From Brachybacterium phenoliresistens (GTDB lineage: Bacteria > Actinomycetota > Actinomycetes > Actinomycetales > Dermabacteraceae), in NCBI RefSeq assembly GCF_000576425.1, contig NZ_KK070003.1:1-64000 (forward strand): 64,000 nucleotides of DNA, in the 5' to 3' direction. The notes under the pieces are model-generated. The model had not been told where the DNA came from, did not search any database, and saw only the letters and a program-made list of their open reading frames with translations. Below, piece by piece: positions 61,397 to 64,000 of the stretch (its first letter is position 1; every line of letters begins with the position of its first letter). A program made the position numbers and the translations under genes.

Positions 61397-62042
61397 CGTC
61401 GGCCGGACCGCCGGCCGAGGCCAGCCGCTCCCGGGCTGCCTTCCCGCGGGCGGCCACCGGAACGGTCCCCACGGCGCGGGCCAGGCCCACCGCGGCCCCG
61501 CCCACGTAGACCGACTCGATCCCGGAGGCGGGCACGACGTAGGTCTCGTGCCATACCCCGACGGCCCCGGGATGCTTCCGCGCGGCGGCGTTGAACCGCT
61601 TCCACGCCGGCAGATGCGCGTGGTCCGGATCGGTCGCATAGGCATAGAGCTGCTCCACGCTGCGCCAGTACTGCACGACCCACGGGCCGTCCTTCCCGAT
61701 CAGCGTCTCGGCGTGCAGGAAGCCGAGGTCCTCGGCCTCGCCGCGGGCGGCGGCGTCCCGGTTGCGGCTGAGCTCGGCGATCATCGGCGGCATCGCCAGG
61801 AACACCGGCCCCCAGAGGTCGGGCCGGTGCCGCGCGCGGATGGTCATGCCGATGTGGAAGACGACGAGGTCCCCGCCCGGGGCGTGGGTGAGCGTCGGCG
61901 GCCGGTGGGGGCGCTGGGGTTGCCGGAGGCGCTGCGGACGGCGGGCCGTCCGCTGCGGATGGCGGGCCGTCGGGTCGGCCGATGTGCGGGGCCGCCGGCG
62001 GCCGGGACGGGGGAATGGGATGCGGGACGTCGAACTGGGCAT
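61383..62042 (-). CDS. DUF4188 family protein (haem monooxygenase/aldoxime-dehydratase-like fold)
   Basis: A 219-residue protein. The conserved part starts near residue 55 (DLVVFHIGMTIRARHRPDLW, then PPMIAELSRN) and includes PWVVQYWRSVEQLYAYATDPDHAHLPAWKRFN and GVWHETYVV, the DUF4188 pattern. The first 55 residues are Arg/Pro-rich and atypical, so the true start could be later, but GAGGA upstream supports ATG 62042. Function is unknown; relatives are sometimes called monooxygenases. A palindrome just upstream suggests a dedicated regulator. Confidence 0.8.
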   Translation of the reverse strand: MPSSTSRIPFPRPGRRRPRTSADPTARHPQRTARRPQRLRQPQRPHRPPTLTHAPGGDLVVFHIGMTIRARHRPDLWGPVFLAMPPMIAELSRNRDAAARGEAEDLGFLHAETLIGKDGPWVVQYWRSVEQLYAYATDPDHAHLPAWKRFNAAARKHPGAVGVWHETYVVPASGIESVYVGGAAVGLARAVGTVPVAARGKAARERLASAGGPADVTPR

Positions 62043-62069
62043 GGCATGGCTCCTCGGGCCCGGCGACTG

Positions 62070-62084
62070 GAAAGTGCGACTTTC
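62070..62084. promoter_or_regulatory. Operator palindrome before the DUF4188 gene
   Basis: GAAAGT (62070-62075) and ACTTTC (62079-62084) are perfect arms around GCG, 28 bp before the DUF4188 start. The compact 6-3-6 form is typical of TetR, PadR or MarR sites. No regulator gene is adjacent. Confidence 0.6.
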
Positions 62085-62188
62085 TAAGTGTGCGGCGGGA
62101 GGGCTCCCGGCGTCAAGAGGTCTGCGGCGACCGCGTCAGAATGGTTTTCGACCGCTGCTGGCGGTGCTGTCAAGACCTTTTGTGAAAT

Positions 62189-62333
62189 TGTGGATAACGG
62201 CGCCGTGGGGAGGAATGATGTGCGGCGCGCGGAATCTCGTGGCGGAGGTGAGGGGGCTGTGGTGGACCAGGTGGGAGTAGTGGTCGAGTGTCGAGCGGTG
62301 TGGGGGAGGAGGAGCGGGGCATCTTTTTCCACA
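62189..62333. other. Two DnaA-box matches in a less GC-rich intergenic stretch
   Basis: TGTGGATAA at 62189-62197 is the reverse complement of the consensus DnaA box TTATCCACA. TTTTCCACA at 62325-62333 fits TTWTNCACA. Both lie in the 406-bp region 62043-62448 between the DUF4188 and HNH genes, in which I see no gene. There are too few boxes and no dnaA, dnaN or rpmH nearby for an origin; a DnaA-binding regulatory or titration site is possible, or chance. Confidence 0.45.
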
Positions 62334-62349
62334 GATGTCGTGGCGACCC

Positions 62350-62399
62350 TTCGGTAATGCGGCTTCGGGGTGTAGGCTGGGTTTCGAACAGGCAATCGA
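62350..62399 (+). promoter_or_regulatory. Promoter with imperfect SOS box before the HNH gene
   Basis: TTCGGT (62350-62355) and TAGGCT (62373-62378) have 17-bp spacing. TCGAACAGGCAATCGA at 62384-62399, right after the -10, matches the LexA consensus TCGAACnnnnGTTCGA except for two positions in the right arm. Several 13E12-type genes of Mycobacterium tuberculosis belong to the LexA regulon, which makes the site plausible despite the mismatches. Confidence 0.55.
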
Positions 62400-62448
62400 A
62401 GCGGGCGGCGGTGGGGCTGTCGCCGAGTCCGGGGAGGGGGTGGTCGGG

Positions 62449-64000
62449 ATGTCGCAGGATCAGGTCTCCGGGGCATCCGGGCCGGGCCCTGGCTCGCGCC
62501 CCGGCCCCGGTTCGGGCCCGGGCTCGGGTTCCGGTGCTGATGCTCGGGGTCGTGCGCGGTCCGCTGGGGCCTCGGGGGCGGATGCTGCGGGGAGCGGGGC
62601 CCGGGGTGAGCGGCGTGGGGCTGCTGCGGCGCCGAAAGCCGTGGGAGATTTCGTGGCGCGGGTGCCGGCGTCGATGGTGCGGGGCCCGGTGCGCCGGGCG
62701 GTGTCGCGGGAGGCGCTGCCCGGTCGTGCAGGGGTGGGGCAGGAGCCGGTCCTGTCGGCGGTGGCGGTGGCGGTGTGGGACATCGCGGTGGAGGAAGGGC
62801 CGTGGCTGGCGCGGAAGTACGCGGCGTTGAGCATGCTGTGGGACGACCCGGGTGAGGGCCCGGAGTCGGGCGGGGATTGTCATGCGTTGATCGCGGCGGA
62901 GGCGCTGCGGGTCAAAGCACCGCGCGCGGCGCGGGAGATCGATGATGGGCATCGGGCGGTGGTGAACTTCCCGGCATGCCTGACGCGTCTGGAAGAGGCG
63001 AGGTTCCCCGCGTCGTGGTTCCAGGACATGCTGCGGTGGACGAGGAAGCTGCGCGGGCAGTTCCAGCGGGGTATCGACGAGGTCGTCGCGGGCTGGGACC
63101 TGCGGATCATCGCGGAGTCCTTCGCCCGGAACCTGCGGGCCCTGGTGACGTGGGCGGAGTCCCTGCAGGAAGCGGACGAGGCACCGGCGCCGGTGGAGCG
63201 GGGTGTGCGGGTGCAGGAGGTCGGTGGGGGCATGTCGTGCATGACCCTGACCGGGCCGACGCCCGAGGTGTACTCCGCGGCGCGGCGTCTGGATGTGGCG
63301 GCGCGGGCGGTCCAGGCCCAGCAGCGCGCGGCCCTGGCTACGGGTGGGGAGGTTCCCTGGGATCCGGATGGGACGGTGCGGGAGGATCAGCGGCCGATGT
63401 CCCTGGCGACCCTGCGGTTCCTCCTCGCGACCCGTGGACAGGTGGATACGGATGGGGTGGAGGTGCCGGCGGACCGGTTCCGGATCACCGTGACCGTGCC
63501 GATCCTGTCGTTGTTGGGGGTGAGTGAGGCGCCGGGGATGCTGGATGGGATGGTGCCGGTCCCGGCAGACCTCGCGCGGACGCTGGCGGCGGGGGAGGAG
63601 GACTGGTACCGGGTGCTGACCGATCCGGTCAGTGGGGCGTTCGTGAAGCTTCCGGCGGTGACGTACCGGCCGACGGCGGCGATGCGGGAGCATCTGCGTC
63701 TGCGGGGGTCGCAGTGCGCGGTGCCGGGGTGTGGGCGTCCGGTGTCGCTGGGGTCGGAGTGCGATCACATCGAGGAGTTCCTCGCTGGTGGGGTGACGGA
63801 TCTGGAGAACCTGCACTGGTTGTGCCGGTTCCATCATCAGGAGAAGACCGACGGGGTCCTCGACCCTGTCCGGATCCAGCCTGCCCAGCTCGGACCGGAC
63901 GGGGTGACGCGTCCGGGGCGGACGCGGTGGCTGATCGGGAGTCGCCAGGGGCATCACGTGATCCGGGATGTGATCGATGATGTCGATCTGATCGGCACGA
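62449..64000 (+). CDS. DUF222/13E12-type HNH endonuclease domain protein (3' end outside window)
   Basis: An open frame from ATG 62449 to the window end, at least 517 residues. The first 60 residues are a Gly/Pro/Ser/Ala-rich tail. The DUF222 region follows (for example FVARVPASMVRGP; YAALSMLWDD; AESFARNLRALVTWAESL). The C-terminal HNH domain has CAVPGC, CDHIEEFLAGG, NLHWLCRFHHQEKTDG, giving the Cys pairs and catalytic His of an HNH nuclease fold. Such proteins are abundant in actinobacteria, often associated with mobile or repeat-prone loci, and function is little known. Codon use (GGT, GAT, GGG, CGG) is less optimised than in neighbours, a hint of different origin. A GAGGGGG lies upstream. 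Confidence 0.9.
   Translation, partial: MSQDQVSGASGPGPGSRPGPGSGPGSGSGADARGRARSAGASGADAAGSGARGERRGAAAAPKAVGDFVARVPASMVRGPVRRAVSREALPGRAGVGQEPVLSAVAVAVWDIAVEEGPWLARKYAALSMLWDDPGEGPESGGDCHALIAAEALRVKAPRAAREIDDGHRAVVNFPACLTRLEEARFPASWFQDMLRWTRKLRGQFQRGIDEVVAGWDLRIIAESFARNLRALVTWAESLQEADEAPAPVERGVRVQEVGGGMSCMTLTGPTPEVYSAARRLDVAARAVQAQQRAALATGGEVPWDPDGTVREDQRPMSLATLRFLLATRGQVDTDGVEVPADRFRITVTVPILSLLGVSEAPGMLDGMVPVPADLARTLAAGEEDWYRVLTDPVSGAFVKLPAVTYRPTAAMREHLRLRGSQCAVPGCGRPVSLGSECDHIEEFLAGGVTDLENLHWLCRFHHQEKTDGVLDPVRIQPAQLGPDGVTRPGRTRWLIGSRQGHHVIRDVIDDVDLIGT

Noticed and set aside
62189-62333. Replication origin
   Set aside because: Only two DnaA boxes, no DUE-like AT tract and none of the usual origin genes nearby.
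62170-63957. 595-codon minus-strand frame opposite the HNH gene
   Set aside because: Pro/Arg/His-rich shadow; the plus strand has DUF222 and HNH motifs in frame to the window end.

Overview
The window is a high-GC (roughly 70 percent) chromosomal stretch of an actinobacterium. Gene style (Tat-type lipoprotein leaders with RR before a lipobox, TANNNT -10 boxes, frequent ATGA overlaps), the MetP/MetS pair, an Rv2578c-type radical SAM protein, a DUF222/13E12-type HNH protein and many LacI-family carbohydrate systems suggest a member of the Micrococcales, perhaps a Brachybacterium-like Dermabacteraceae. That taxonomic guess comes from style and is not a database result. No insertion sequence, prophage, CRISPR array or rRNA was found; there is one tRNA, Ser(GGA).

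Bases 1-35.7 kb form a carbohydrate-utilisation region. It holds: (i) a CUT1 sugar importer without its own ATPase, a polysaccharide-lyase-like protein and a TIM-barrel isomerase (0.5-6.6 kb); (ii) a complete oligopeptide/oligosaccharide-type ABC importer in one overlapping operon (7.0-13.3 kb), facing a secreted GH43 galactanase-like enzyme; (iii) a Gfo/Idh dehydrogenase, DUF993 aldolase-like and isomerase operon behind a LacI-type operator (16.4-19.6 kb); (iv) a self-regulated GntR/YtrA plus membrane protein pair with two strong operators (19.6-21.1 kb); (v) GH3 glucosidase, isomerase and LacI regulator on the minus strand (21.3-25.3 kb); (vi) an iron-box-controlled siderophore-interacting protein; (vii) a DeoR-HTH/LacI-core hybrid regulator divergent from a long-form oligosaccharide ABC importer with a fused double ATPase and a cytosolic sulfatase (26.3-35.7 kb). 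Cluster vii looks like an uptake and desulfation route for a sulfated oligosaccharide.

From 35.7 to 46.9 kb are small functional units: an LLM monooxygenase with its FMN reductase (CE1758/CE1759 type), a tandem pair of membrane-anchored metallopeptidase-like proteins that lack the HExxH motif, an HxlR regulator divergent from an NAD(P)-binding reductase, a radical SAM gene directly under a perfect SOS (LexA) box, and an NAD-salvage operon (PRPP synthetase-like, NadV, NrtR) behind a palindrome overlapping the start codon. The tRNA-Ser gene follows.

From 46.9 to 62.0 kb are a LacI regulator divergent from a double-HAD phosphatase and an ECF-type importer (S-like, fused A-A, T), the MetP/MetS amino-acid importer, an M20 amidohydrolase with an AbgT transporter (p-aminobenzoyl-glutamate use), a membrane protein with a DesK/NarL-type two-component system, an FAD monooxygenase and a DUF4188 protein. 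The right edge carries a 3'-truncated DUF222/HNH gene with an imperfect SOS box and two DnaA-box matches upstream.

Recurring themes are: dense operator palindromes at nearly every divergent or operon-leading promoter; apparently leaderless transcripts with a -10 box 6-8 nt before ATG; short in-frame tandem repeats inside otherwise conserved genes; and strong over-representation of the octamer GGCCGATG/CATCGGCC.
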